From assembly GCA_020746995.1 (NCBI GenBank), contig JAGPXD010000004.1:3286001-3350000 (forward strand): a stretch of 64,000 bases of DNA. The letters are read 5' to 3'. Positions 35,701 through 46,395 of this stretch are shown here, piece after piece. Below the pieces are notes generated by a model. That model was not told the origin of the DNA and searched no databases. It saw only the letters and a program-made list of their open reading frames with translations. The first letter of the stretch is position 1; the number at the start of each line of letters is the position of its first letter. The position numbers were made by a program, and so were the translations under genes. The stretch comes from Plectosphaerella cucumerina. Lineage: Eukaryota; Ascomycota; Sordariomycetes; Glomerellales; Plectosphaerellaceae.

Positions 35701-38700
35701 CCGTTGGCGTGAACCTGCTGGCGACCAGCGGGTAAAGCAGGGAGTAGTAGATGATCTGGGCGAACATGCCGGTGCCCGTGAAGTCGGAGAGGCCCTCGAA
35801 GAGGCCCGATGGGATCAGCCGGAGCTTGGGCTCGTACACAATCTCGTCAAGCGGCTTGCCAGTCCGCCGGGCCATCTTCTTCCGGTAGGCCATCTCGGAC
35901 TCCTCCCGCTGGTTCTTGTTGTAGTGGGCGATATACGGATCGAGATACTCGAGGAACTCGTCCTTGAGCTCGAATGTGCCAACGTCGGAGACGCCCTCAG
36001 GAGGCTTGAAAATAGTCATCTCGTCAAGGATGCGGTGGAAGTCCTCCTGTTCCTGGAACTTCTCCGGCAGCTTATTGGAGATCTCGTTGAACGAGAGCGG
36101 CTTGAAGCACAGGGTGTGGAGAATGTCGCGGCGGATGGCGAGGGTACCCGAATTAGGCTCATCCTCAGTCGTGATCAGTGAGGTGCGGTCGCTGAGGAGG
36201 ACGATGAGAAGATGGATCATGTCTTCCACGACGTCGAGGTGCTGCGCATCGTCCTGGGCAGCAGACTTTTGCTCGTACAGCCCCTTGACCCATTTCTCCA
36301 TACCGAAGCGGTCGATGATGGACACCAGCACCCTGTTGGGGTTGCAGATAACCATGGCGCTCTGGAGCAGGAAGATGTCGCGGTGATGCGACACGTCCCG
36401 CTGGTTCACGCCGCGGTAGGTCGCCGCCTGGTGCCTCAAACTCATTCCGTTTCGCACCCACATGTTGGCCTTGATCTGAGCCAGCCAGGCGCAGACACGT
36501 AGGGGGTAGTCAAAAGTGGCCATCAGGAGATCCTCGGCCGAGTTATCCCGCCTAGGCATCGTCTTGCGACCCATGGACTTTGGCTGCGACAGAAGGTCCT
36601 GCGCGGTAAAGCTCAGGAGCGCGCGCATGCTCGACGCGGGGCGGGATTTACCACATTCGATGAGCCACGACAGGGTGTAGTGCAGCGCGTGGTGCAGGCT
36701 GATAGGGTCATCCTCGACGGTGAACTTGATAACGTCGTAGCTGGCCGCGTCGAGGTCGAACTCAAAGTCGCCCAGGGTCTTGAACTTGACCTCCTCCTTG
36801 ATTTCTGCCTGCTTGAAGCGATGCCTCTCGGCGCCGATCGAGTTGAGGATGACCGTCTTGGCCGCGGTCCTGATGGCAATGTCGACGTAGTGCGACTCCT
36901 CCTCGGGCACACTCCTGAATGAGTCGGCCAACTGCCGGGCGAGCCTGTTGATCTCCCGCGTGACGAGGGATGCCGTGATCCAGCTGTCCGTCTCGTACTC
37001 AACGTGTTCGCCGACGGCTCTAACGTTGGGGCCAATACCCTGGTGCAGTTTGACGAGATCAAGGAACTGCAAAAGGTAGCGCTGTTCGCTCCGCAGCTTC
37101 TCCTGAACGTGGGGAGACCCGAACAGGTACTTCAGATCCAGGTAGAAATGATACATTCTCCGATTCGTGACGGACCCTGAGTCGAAGGCCAGCACCGCAT
37201 TCGAGGACACGTCCCACGGGTAGCCAACCTGCCTCGTCGTTAGGAATGTGTAGAGGATGGAGAGTAGGCTCGTCATGAAATTCCCACGCTCGACGATCTC
37301 AGCCGTAATGGATGGGGTCGTAAGCATCTGCAGGGACAGGTTGATGATGGAGTGGTCCGGTTCCCTGTCTCCGATGAGATAGAGCTGAGCGAGTGCGGTG
37401 TAGAGGCCGGCAAAGCGCAGCCCCAGAATCCGCTTGAACTCAGGGATGGACACGACCGTCGAAATGTAGAGAGAGCGAAGGTCGTTACGCATCTTCTTCC
37501 ACATACGCAGGTCGAATAGAATCAGCCTGTCGAGGCGAACCCTCTGGAAAACATCCTCGGCGGGTGGCACCACGCCCCGGTCGACATATCCGGGAGGCGC
37601 TTCCAGCCAGTAGCGCCCAGGCTTGGGGGCCGGGTTCTTGTCAAGCTGGCCTATGATTTTGGGAATTTCGATGTTCGCCTTGGCGTAGATGGCCGGAGCA
37701 ATCAAAGGCTCGGCCGTATCCGAGTCAGACGGCGTGACGTCCCGGTCTCTGATGGTCCGACGGGGCGCCGTGGCCGGAGCGCCGGCGGTCACGGGCGGGG
37801 GAGGCGGAGGTGGAGGGTAGCCTGCCATTGTGGCTTCGTCCTCTTCGAGCGACTGATCGTTGGCGCGCCAGTCGATGCCAATGTCGGCGGGAGCGTCGGG
37901 CTGCGTGTCCACCATCATGACGTCGTCCTCGTCGTCGTCACCACCCTGGCTGGATGGCGTGCCCTCGATGGGGCCCATGTCGATATCATCCTCGTCCGAC
38001 ATGTCATCGTCGTCGTCGTCGTCCGGCGCCTGACCCGTGCCCCTCATATGCAGCATCTGGAGCACAAACTGCTGGGTCAGGGCATGCTGGAGCTCTGCCC
38101 GCCGGTGGAGCTGCTCCTCGTCGTAGATGCCGTCCTTGCCGACCATGGCATTTGTTCCGGGGCTTCCCTGCTTCCAGGGCTTCATCATCTCCTGACACAC
38201 AATCTGCCGGAGGATGTGATGATCGTTGCCGACACTGCACCCGGAGATGTCGCTGAGCCACTCGATCATGGTGCCGCACATCTGCTCTCGGAACGTGTCT
38301 CTGGATGACCGGATTGTGACGGTAACCTTGATCTCCTCGAGCTTCTTGGCCATCTCCAGGAGAGTGTCAAGGTCGTCGAGGTGCTTGAGGATGCTGCGAC
38401 CAAGGAAATCCGTCTCGGTGGCGCGCGTCAAGCCAACGGCTTCTGTTGTCCTGCAAGCGCGGGCGATCTGCTTCTGGACATCCTCCACGGTGTGCTTCTC
38501 GTCGTTCCATAGAACCAGGGCGAACTCGGACGAGCCGACTGGGCCCTCGCCATAGACCTCGGAAGACAGTCTGGACATTTCCTCGTCCCTGCGTATCGAC
38601 TCGGCCGTCTTGGTCTGTCTAAGCTGCTCGGGGGAGCACGAAATGACATCGCAGATGAAGTCGAAGACGCGCCCAATGGTCATCTGCATGCTTTGGACAA

Positions 38701-39226
38701 GGTCCTCGGGCAGACCGGCCGTCTCCTTGCCCTTAGACTCTTGGGTATTGGCGAACTTTTCCGAGTGTATGGTGCAGAACATGGGAAGCCGCCAGGCCTC
38801 GTCGTCGCCACAGTCGCAGCACCCGCTGTTCCCGACCGAGATGGAGATGCGCACCATGTGGCCCTGGTGATCGGTCGAGTCAAAGCACCGGCTGCAGAGG
38901 ACGCACGTGTCATCGGTGCTGCAGGTACGGCAGTGGTACGAGGCCTCGCCGGCCTTGAAGATGTGGCCGCACCGCTTGCCGCGTGCCGCCTCTGTGTATT
39001 CTGCACCCTCGAGGGCGCCTTGGGCGTCTTTCAGCTTCATGTCGTGGGACGGTCGGCCCTGGGGGAAGAAGTGGCCGATGTAGCGCTCGCCTCCGGCCAA
39101 AGACCAGAAGAGGCTCTCGAGGAGATTGTTCGGGGCCGAGCCATCGTATCGGTAGTCGAACCGTGAAGGGAGGTTTCGGAGGTACTCGCAGAGCTGCCGC
39201 TCCTGCGTCGACATTGGTTGCTCCAT
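32737..39226 (-). CDS. UBR1: E3 ubiquitin ligase UBR1 (N-recognin)
   Basis: A huge first exon (39226-33057) plus a short last exon (33004-32737) give 2145 aa. The protein recognises destabilising N-terminal residues and, with a Rad6-type E2, marks substrates for the proteasome. Visible domains in order: UBR box at about 86-155 (CGHIFKAGEASYHCRTCS, SRCFDSTDHQGHMVRI, CCDCGDDEAW), ClpS-like type-2 site at about 235-290 (SEFALVLWNDEKHTVEDV), an acidic insert near 400-450, a RING-H2 at about 1360-1505 (CILCQEDTDD, CGHMMHFSCFEAY, FVCPLCKALGN), and the C-terminal autoinhibitory/cap region ending NNGGWETI. The single small intron near the 3' end joins HMA-K to CQQNIGLFLNIRKCC. Yeast Ubr1 is 1950 aa. 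The long frame without stops shows that local sequence quality is good. Confidence 0.97.
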
Positions 39227-40025
39227 GACGGCGTGCGTCGGAGGAGGGGTGCCTCGGTCGATTTCTCGGCTCGGGCAGATGTGGTCTATCTCGACCCAGG
39301 TGTTGACATTCCCGGACGAGGGTCCTTGTTACGATTAGTTGGGAGGAGAAGAATTCGTTGATGTTTGCAGGGTGTTTCGGGTGTCGACAGGTCGAGGGTG
39401 TGGTTTTGGGTTTGCCCGTTGCAGCCGGAAGGGAAGTCGCGACTCTCGATGGGGGTTTGGGCTGAGAATCGGGCGGTGGAGTGAACGCTTTTTGGATGGT
39501 GGAATATCACCAAGGTCTGCTCCAACACAAAGGGAGGTCGCAATTTGATGGCGCGTTCTCGAACCCGCAAAAGTAGAAACGATGGCGTCGTCGTCCGCCT
39601 GGACTATAGTTGGGTGCGGATTTGGGTATCAAAACACGGTTGGTGTGAAAGAGCTGTCGCCCCTCTGCTGCTCGTCAGCGGGGGATTTGACGTTCACGAC
39701 ACACGTCGGCTGTAGCGGGGCGCCGGAGCTCTGGTTACATCAGCGCTTCCGCCCCCTGCTGGCGGCGTGTTTTAGCGTGAGACGGCCAGGGCACAGGGGA
39801 CGTCAGAGCGTTCTCGGTCACGGAGTGATTAGTCATGGTACAGCATGTGCTGCCCTGGGTCAGGATTCAACAGTGGAACTTATGCTTGGCTGTATAAACA
39901 CAGTCAGGAGTCAGACATGCGAAGGATAGATCAACTGAAACTAAATTCGAGTACCAATGGCTTCAATGCAAGGGTTCTACAGACATGCCTCATCTCTAGC
40001 CCTGGTAAAATCCCAATCACGGTAT
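39227..40025. other. UBR1 promoter and ARPC1 3' region
   Basis: An 800-bp region upstream of UBR1, downstream of ARPC1. Open frames at 39339-39548 and 39582-39929 are short and domain-free. No gene supported. Confidence 0.55.
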
Positions 40026-41232
40026 CTACGTGCTCCAAATGACAACCCGGCCATCAACGCCGCTCGCTAATGGATAAGTCAGCTGTGTTTCATGGAGAAT
40101 GTGTGTGCGTGACAACTTACAGCTGAACTTGGTCACGCGGTCACCCGACGTCTCAAACGCGCGGATGGTCGAGATGGTGTTCTGGTGAACCGTCTTGAGC
40201 TGAGTGTCGTCCTTGACCTTGCCCTTGAGATCCATCTGCTTGAACATGTTGAGGGCCGACTCCTCGCGGGCCTCAACACCGGGACGTCCCTTGGCCTCGA
40301 GAGTGCCGGCAAGGCCCCAGCCGCCCTCGTCGCCCTTGAAGCGGAAGGCCTCGCAATCGTGGCCGGCGGCGATGATCTCGTCCTCGGCACTCCACAGGAT
40401 GCTCATGAAGGGGAGCATCTGCGTGTTGATGGACAGCACCGCGCGCGGGGGCTGCTCGGGGGCGCTTGGGTAGACGACAGTGATGCTGCTGTCGTGGGCG
40501 GAGAAGGCGAGGGCGTTTCCGCTCGGTGAGAATGCGACCGAGTGCACCCAGCCGGCCGAGTTGTTGAGGAACTCGCCGCAGACAGTGTTGAAGGGTAATC
40601 TCTCGCCCCAGGCGGTGGGCTCGGGGCGGGCGTCGGTGCCCTTGATGAAGGACGAGAAGACGCGAGCGTGGGCGTCAGTCGAGCCGGCGGCGAGGAGCAC
40701 CGAGTTGGGGTGCCACGCGACTGACGTGATGGTGCTGCGGATGGGCTTCTTCAGGTGCTTGGACACCCACCAGTCGTTCTCCTCCTCGAAGTAGCAGACG
40801 GCGATGAGGCGGTCGCCCGAGCCGACGGCGAACTTTGTCTCGTTGGGCGACCAGCGCACAAAGGTCGCGGCGCGGTTGATGCGGAGGAGGACGAGTGTCG
40901 GCTTGTAGCCCTGGGGTGTCGGCTCCCAGACGAGAGCATTGCGGTCTGCGCGGGGGGCACGTCAGCGGGAGTCAGAGGGGGGGGATGTATCGCTAGGGGA
41001 AGTGCTGACCCTGAGAGCAGGTGACAATGCGGCCGCTGTTGGGCGCAATGTCGACACTAGTGACAGTCTTGTCGTGGCCCTTCAGCTCATCCTGAAGCTG
41101 GAAGCCCTTGCCGGAGCGCCCGTACAGCTCGACAGTCGAGTCCTTGGCGATGGCCAGCGTCTGACGATCGGCCGAGAAGGAGTGGTCGGCGATTGGGTTG
41201 TGGAAAAGGTGGTGAACCTCGGGGGCGGCCAT
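40026..41232 (-). CDS. ARC40: Arp2/3 complex subunit 1 (p41-ARC/ARPC1)
   Basis: Three exons (41232-41010, 40945-40121, 40066-40026) give 362 aa, a seven-bladed WD40 protein that is the core subunit of the actin-nucleating Arp2/3 complex at endocytic patches. Diagnostic blocks are HLFHNPIADHSFSADRQTLA, CSQDRNALVWEP (across intron 1), VRWSPNETKFAVGSG, ENDWWVSKHLKKPIRSTI, NTQMLPFMSILWSAEDEIIAAGHDCEAF and the last KFSSSGVDGRVVIWST, which is restored only by splicing intron 2. Intron 1 uses a GTCAGC donor. Intron 2 is 54 nt, divisible by three and free of stops, so its retention would insert 18 residues into the last blade. Confidence 0.96.
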
Positions 41233-41649
41233 GTTTTCGGTGAGGTGGTATGTGCGATAGGAGGAGCTCTCTACTATCACCGTCGGGGGTCGATTTGTTG
41301 TTGTGGAGGATGTGTGAAGGTAAAGAGGACGGCGCCAGGAAGCTGTCGAGGTGGCTGTCGTCACCTCTGGGCGGAAGGTGGGGCGTGGCGGGGTGGCCCC
41401 AGACATTGGGGGCGCTAAGCCAGAACAGTTCTAGAGAATGTGATGTCGGTGAAGGTGCCTACCGACTCGGTGAGGCGGCTGCCAGAAGCTTTGATTTCTT
41501 TCGAGCGCGACTCCATGCTCGGAGCCAGACCATCATCTCTACCGCCCTCTCCGCCCTCTCTGCGCCACCTCGACCGTAATTTAGACAATTACTAGACTAC
41601 GACTTGACGAACGACAGCCTCAGTATTATCGATAATCACAGCACCCACC
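41233..41649. promoter_or_regulatory. Divergent promoter region ARPC1 / U1A-U2B''
   Basis: The 417-bp spacer between two divergent starts. No element was recognised with confidence. Confidence 0.5.
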
Positions 41650-42362
41650 ATGGCTGCCGTCGCCCCCCGAGGGCTGCCTCACAATGCGAACCTCCCAGCT
41701 AAGGTCACCTCGATACCCCCCAACCAGACGTGAGTGCGCCTCCCCTGCGGCCTGATGGCAATGGATCTGACGCGATGCAAAGGCTGTACGTGACGAATCT
41801 ACCGTCGGCGAAGATCCAGAAGGAGGACCTCCGGACCGAACTATACATGCTGTTCTCGACCTACGGCCCGGTCCTCGACATTGTCGCGATGAAGACGATG
41901 AAGATGCGCGGCCAGGCACACATCACGTTCCGGGACGTGCAGACTTCAACACAGGCGATGCGGTCGCTGGAGGGGTTTGAGTTCCTCGGTAGCCAGCTGG
42001 TGAGTGCGCCCCTGCTCGGCCTCTACACAATACTCCCATGCTAACCCGTGGCGGCGCAGAAAATCCAGTACGCCAAGTCAAAGTCGAACCACGTCGCCAA
42101 GCTCGACGGCACCTTCAAGATGGCTGGAGGCGCGGCAGAGGTCGAGGTCACATCGCTCCAGCAGAGAATCTTCAACGCCCCAACATCAGGCGCGACAGCA
42201 CCCGCAGCCGGCGCACCCGCCGCAGCCAAGTCGGCCGGCGACCAGACGATGCGGGACACGAACTCGCCAGACACGCGCGGACAGAAGAGGCAACGGGACG
42301 AGGAGGAGGAGGAGGATTCGGACTCGGACGTGGCCATGGAGGAAGACAGCGACGATGACTGA
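41650..42362 (+). CDS. MSL1: Spliceosomal snRNP protein U1A/U2B'' type (single RRM)
   Basis: Three exons (41650-41729, 41783-41999, 42060-42362) give 199 aa. One RRM spans about 27-105 with RNP2 LYVTNLPS and RNP1 RGQAHITF, and the family's QIxxxKT-like sequence LQYAKSKSNHVAK in place. It ends in an Ala/Pro-rich linker and an acidic tail (EEEEEDSDSDVAMEEDSDDD). The short protein with one RRM fits U2B''/Msl1, which binds U2 snRNA stem-loop IV, or a combined U1A/U2B'' function as in many fungi. It converges on ATG10 with only 81 bp between stop codons. Confidence 0.9.
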
Positions 42363-42443
42363 GGGGCGATGGGGAGCGAAACGGATCTATGACGAGACAT
42401 ACGATACCCCCGAGGGAAAGGGCGAGTTGCGCGGCGCGGCTAC

Positions 42444-43301
42444 CTACCCCATGGCCATCTCCTTGGGCACCCAGAGCCCGACGCAGCCGCCGACCAGGCC
42501 CAGCCAGGTCATAAGGTAGTCGTCCTTGCTGCAGTCGAAGCCGGCCATGGCATCGCCCAGCAGGCACGGGTGGATGAAGAAGGAGGGCAGGCCCGTGACG
42601 GGATGGTGCTGCGGGACTCGTTAGCGTACAGGACAGACACACACGGGGCTCTGGGCCCGCGAAACGACGAGAAATTCACAGCAATAACGTGCAGCACTAC
42701 GTACGTCACCTGATATGCCGCCGATGGGGCCAGCGCCACGCATGGCGTCCTTGAACTGGTCCGGCACAAGGCGGCGGAAGACGGTATCGATGTCAAATGC
42801 CGGCTCCGAGGCAGGTAGACTCTGCAGGGTGAACCAGAGACAGGGCATCTGATATGTGGGGTGTAGGTGAATCTCGTAGACGACGCGCCCAATGTCCGTA
42901 GCAGACAGCGGATCCTTCGCGATGGCAGCCTTGTTGTACTGTCAGCATCGGTGATGACGGTGCCTTGAGGTACGGCTCACCTCATCGGCGTCCTCAGCCT
43001 CGGCCATCGCCTGGTCGTTCATCTCGAGGGCCTCGTCACGGAAGGAGAACTTGTCCAGGTCCAGGGAGAGGCCGCCGTGGTCGAGGTCGGCCTCGAGCGG
43101 GCGGATGATCTGGACATATGTTGAGGGCCCGCCGTCAAAAGCGAAGGCCATGGCCAGGGCGGAAACGACGCGGAGTTGCCATCGCCGCCGGAGGGGGCCG
43201 AGGGTGGCCTGGGTGTATCGCCGGTCGAAGAGGTGGCAGACCTCTGCGAACTCGTCTTTTGTCAGGTGGGGGAAGTGGGCAAAGTCTGACGAGCGAGCCA
43301 T
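42444..43301 (-). CDS. ATG10: Autophagy E2-like conjugating enzyme Atg10
   Basis: Three exons (43301-42981, 42929-42705, 42608-42444) give 236 aa. Atg10 transfers Atg12 to Atg5 in autophagosome formation. The Atg3/Atg10 core is clear: VVYEIHLHPTYQMPCLWF, then GPIGGISGD, and after intron 2 HHPVTGLPSFFIHPC, whose final Cys (about 197) is the expected catalytic cysteine. The N-terminal part FPHLTKDEFAEVCHLFDRRY also fits. The second intron has a GTACGT donor directly after GISGD. The first intron has two in-frame acceptors nine bases apart (exon start 42929 or 42938); the longer form would add YNK. It is convergent with the U2B''-like gene. Confidence 0.92.
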
Positions 43302-43810
43302 GGCTCTGGATCCATGGGGGAGTTGCCGTGGGTGTTTAGTTTGGTGTTGGTGTGTGTTTTGTGTTCGATCACGCACACTGTAGCAGGTGCATGTCTTTGA
43401 GTTCAACTGAAGTTGTCGATGGAAGGAACCTGCCAGCGGAAGCCTGAGATGGCGGGGATGTCGGGCCACCTCAAATGAAGCATTGCGGGGCAGCCTATTG
43501 GAGTGACTGAACCTGCCAGCGTGTTCCAGCGACATCAAGGGAACACACTGGACATGTGGTTTTTTAAGGAACCTGGTGTTTCGTCATGGCGACATGGTAT
43601 TCAACATGATGGCTTCATTATTCCGATTTCCAAATGACACTACGTCGTGTTCGGGGGTTCAAGTCAACAACCCAGGCTGAGCGCTGTCCCCGCAACCCAC
43701 CACCATCCAACGTGTACTGTCCAACACTTCGCCAAAGGAAAAAAACAGATATCCCGATCGATCGATCGACTCGTCTGACTCGTGGACTATCCCCTTTTGT
43801 AATATCACTC
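43302..43810. other. ATG10 upstream region and transporter 3' region
   Basis: A 509-bp stretch between two leftward genes. It contains the ATG10 promoter. No further feature was seen. Confidence 0.55.
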
Positions 43811-45408
43811 TCACAGCGTGTACGGGTTGTAGATCACTCCCCTCTCCTCCGACTCAACCCTCAGCTTCTTGTTTTCGCGGACCAGAACAAACTTCGTGGA
43901 CAGTGCCATAATAATAGTCAGCACAGCCATGCCCAGCATGATGAGCATCGCCATGAGGTATCGCGGGGCGTCGGACGAAGGGAAGAAGTAGGGCGACATA
44001 ATGTTGCCGCAATGCCCAAACACGTTAACAATGGCAGCAGACGCAGCGCGCTTCTCGGGCGTCTTGGATAGTGTCGACATGACCCTGAACAGAAGACATC
44101 AGTACACATCCTCGAAAAAGTGCCGCGATGAGAACATACCATGCAAACACCAGGGGGTTCACCGAGAACAAGCCGCCGATGTACAGGAAAGCGGCCGTGT
44201 ATCGAGCAGCCTGCTGAAGGGAGGACGCGGAGACGATGAAGCCGATGATGGCAACGGCGACACCCGCGATGATGTGATATCCGCGCTCCTTGCGCTTGTC
44301 GCTGCTATGGCAGACGAACAGCGAGGCGATGGCACCGAGGACGTACGGCGGGGCCGTTAGCAACAGTGTGGTGGTGCGGCTGCCCATGTTAAAGCCCTGC
44401 ACGATGGAGGGGAAGAAGTTGTTGAATCCATAAGAGGCCGTGATTCCGAGGTTGAAAAGCATCTGCGGCGCGGCGGTGGTTAGCAAGCTGACATGAAAAG
44501 GAGGGAGGCGTACGCACAAAGAGGTATGTCTTGTAATCTGTCAAACTCAGGCGTAGACCGCCCCAGACGGAGCGGGTGCTCTGAGGCTCGGAGACGCGGT
44601 CGGCTTCCATGCGCGCGGCTGCCAGGCGGCGGAGGTCTTCAGTCATGGACCAGCGAGTGCTTCCAGTCTTGGAATCGGGATAGTCAGGCAGGACAAAGAG
44701 GGCCATGATAGCAAAGAGGCATCCCAGGGCACCCTCGAGGATGAACAACCACTGCCAGCCTGCCAGGCCATTGACGCCATCGAGACCTGCGAAGACGCCG
44801 GCTGCGATGAGGCCCGACACAGCCATGGCGAGCACGAGGCCGGTGTAGAGCACGGCAAATCGCAGGGCCAGCTCGCTCCTTGTATACCAGCACGACATGA
44901 CGTACACCGCACCGGGGTACAGCGGTGCCTCCACAATACCAAGGCAAACGCGGATACCAACGAGGCTGCCGAAGCCGGTAGCAGCAGCCGTGGCGGCGGA
45001 AACGAATGACCAGATGATAGCGGCACCAGGGAGGTACAACGACGGACGGATACGTGTGATGAGCATGTTGGAGGGCAGCTGGGCGGCCATGTATCCGGCC
45101 GTGAGGACTGACACGGCAATATTGAACTGGGAGCCGACCAGACCGAGATCCTGCTCGAAGGAGTTGAGGCGGGCCTGGGCGATGCTGGTGCGGTCGAGGT
45201 AGTTGAATAGATAGAGGATCCAGAGCATTGGAAGAAGTGTCATGTCGAGGGTGCGGACGAGCTTCTTCTCCTTGGCCTTCCAGTCGGGGTCGTTGAGAGC
45301 GGCGATAGGGTCGAGGGCAGGAGGGGGCTTCTCGAGGGTGTGATCAGCACCCGAGGGGTCTTCGGTGTGCTCGATGGGGAGCTTGACATTTGCGGAGTTG
45401 GAAGCCAT
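43811..45408 (-). CDS. MFS transporter, anion:cation symporter family (Dal5/Tna1-like)
   Basis: Three exons (45408-44518, 44462-44140, 44084-43811) give 495 aa with twelve predicted spans. The region YLFNYLDRTSIAQARLNSFE after the first span and the segment GGLAGWQWLFILEGALG before a loop are hallmarks of the fungal ACS family (TC 2.A.1.14; allantoate, nicotinate, vitamin and dicarboxylate permeases). Exon joins YKTYLF-MLFNLGITASYGFNNFF and FAW-VMSTLSKTPEKR are in frame. The substrate cannot be read from sequence. It is divergent from a Zn2Cys6 regulator, with a fumarase-superfamily lyase just beyond, suggesting an organic-acid or N-substituted amino-acid substrate. A TATA element lies about 80 bp upstream of the ATG. 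Confidence 0.92.
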
Positions 45409-45486
45409 GATGAAGGATGGGAGGAAGTATTCTTGGAGATGCTGGGGATAGTCGAATCCTTCGAAACTTGAAGGAGGAAGCTGGAG

Positions 45487-45494
45487 TATATATA
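45487..45494 (-). promoter_or_regulatory. TATA box of the transporter gene
   Basis: The sequence tatatata lies 79-86 bp upstream of the transporter ATG at 45408, a usual distance for a fungal TATA element. Confidence 0.6.
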
Positions 45495-45501
45495 CCTCTC
45501 G

Positions 45502-45513
45502 CCTCCGCGGAGG
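45502..45513. promoter_or_regulatory. 12-bp palindrome with everted CCG/CGG
   Basis: The sequence cctccgcggagg is a perfect palindrome and contains TCCGCGGA, the everted CCG-CGG arrangement bound by Pdr1-type Zn2Cys6 dimers in yeast. It lies just upstream of the TATA box. Confidence 0.55.
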
Positions 45514-45539
45514 TTCTCTTCCCCATACATCCCCAGATG

Positions 45540-45563
45540 ACTCTGACTCTCCAGAGTCCGAGT
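45540..45563. promoter_or_regulatory. 24-bp near-perfect inverted repeat
   Basis: Two 11-bp arms (actctgactct and agagtccgagt) flank a CC centre with one mismatch. The core gactctccagagtc is a perfect inverted repeat. Confidence 0.5.
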
Positions 45564-45613
45564 CCGGGGCATCGTGCGGAGATGGGCTGGGCGGCGACGG
45601 CGTTGGAGGAGGA

Positions 45614-45629
45614 CCGGAGAACAGTCCGG
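45614..45629. promoter_or_regulatory. Inverted CGG-N8-CCG site
   Basis: The sequence ccggagaacagtccgg has perfect 5-bp arms, CCGGA and TCCGG, giving CGG-N8-CCG, the inverted-triplet layout typical of Zn2Cys6 binding. Confidence 0.5.
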
Positions 45630-45641
45630 GGTAGTATTTCG

Positions 45642-45669
45642 CTATTCCGTTACGCCGTCTGCTATCCCG
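45642..45669. promoter_or_regulatory. Two CTATYCCG octamers in the divergent promoter
   Basis: ctattccg at 45642-45649 and ctatcccg at 45662-45669. The same octamer is present as three tandem copies upstream of the lyase gene. The 11-mer cgctattccgt at 45640-45650 is identical to 49104-49114. Confidence 0.45.
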
Positions 45670-46395
45670 CTCCGAGGTGGGTCGTCACCATGCTTCCGCG
45701 TCGAAGATGCCGTCTTGGCAGGAGACATTTCAGATTCAACCGGCCATGTTAGAAGTAATTGGCGGTCTTCTCCGGTCTGGTGGTGAGTTGGGATACATGC
45801 AAGTGGCAAGCCAGGGTCGCTGCAATTCGATCAGCTCAGTCAGTGCAAATTCCACGACCTGGCGGGTCTGAAAGGGGAGAAATACCAACTCTATTGATTC
45901 AACTACGCTTTCTTGGTCTCAAAAGATCATGCGATCGATTTCTTAGAAAGTAAAACTTGAAGTTTCGAGCGCTTTGCACCCTTCACATTTTTGGTTGTGT
46001 TCACTCGAAGGCGGGGTCCATGTTGAAGCGAATGGCAACTTTCCTGGAAATCTGCCTCATTAGTAGGTTCACGGATGGATCCAGAATCATTGCATTCCTG
46101 CTCTGACAGAGCTGGAAGGACAGAATCCTACATGTATTCGGGAGGAAGTCTGCGTGGGGGGGGGGTCAATATTGAGTAGGTACCAGAGTGTGTCGGTGTC
46201 GGTATCCATTGGAGTTGAAGTTTGGTTGAAGTTGGGGGCGATCACAGTGCTGTCTGCCCACTGAAGGAAATGCCCCACGTGACGACCCATCGGGCACATC
46301 ACCGGAGCCGAGTCACGGCCGACGACACTCCTTCCACTCATCATGTCACCACGAGCATACCACCGTGACCGTGACGCGGCTCACTGACAGCACCC

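Larger units (their letters stand above)
45409..46395. promoter_or_regulatory. Divergent promoter between transporter and Zn2Cys6 regulator
   Basis: A 987-bp shared promoter. The transporter-proximal 260 bp carries a TATA box, three palindromes and two CTATYCCG octamers (listed separately). The regulator-proximal half is less structured; a run of eight or more G lies at about 46157-46166. Confidence 0.7.

Noticed and set aside
34595..36181. Plus-strand frame of 528 codons
   Set aside because: Antisense shadow of UBR1; long GC-rich exons often leave open complementary frames.
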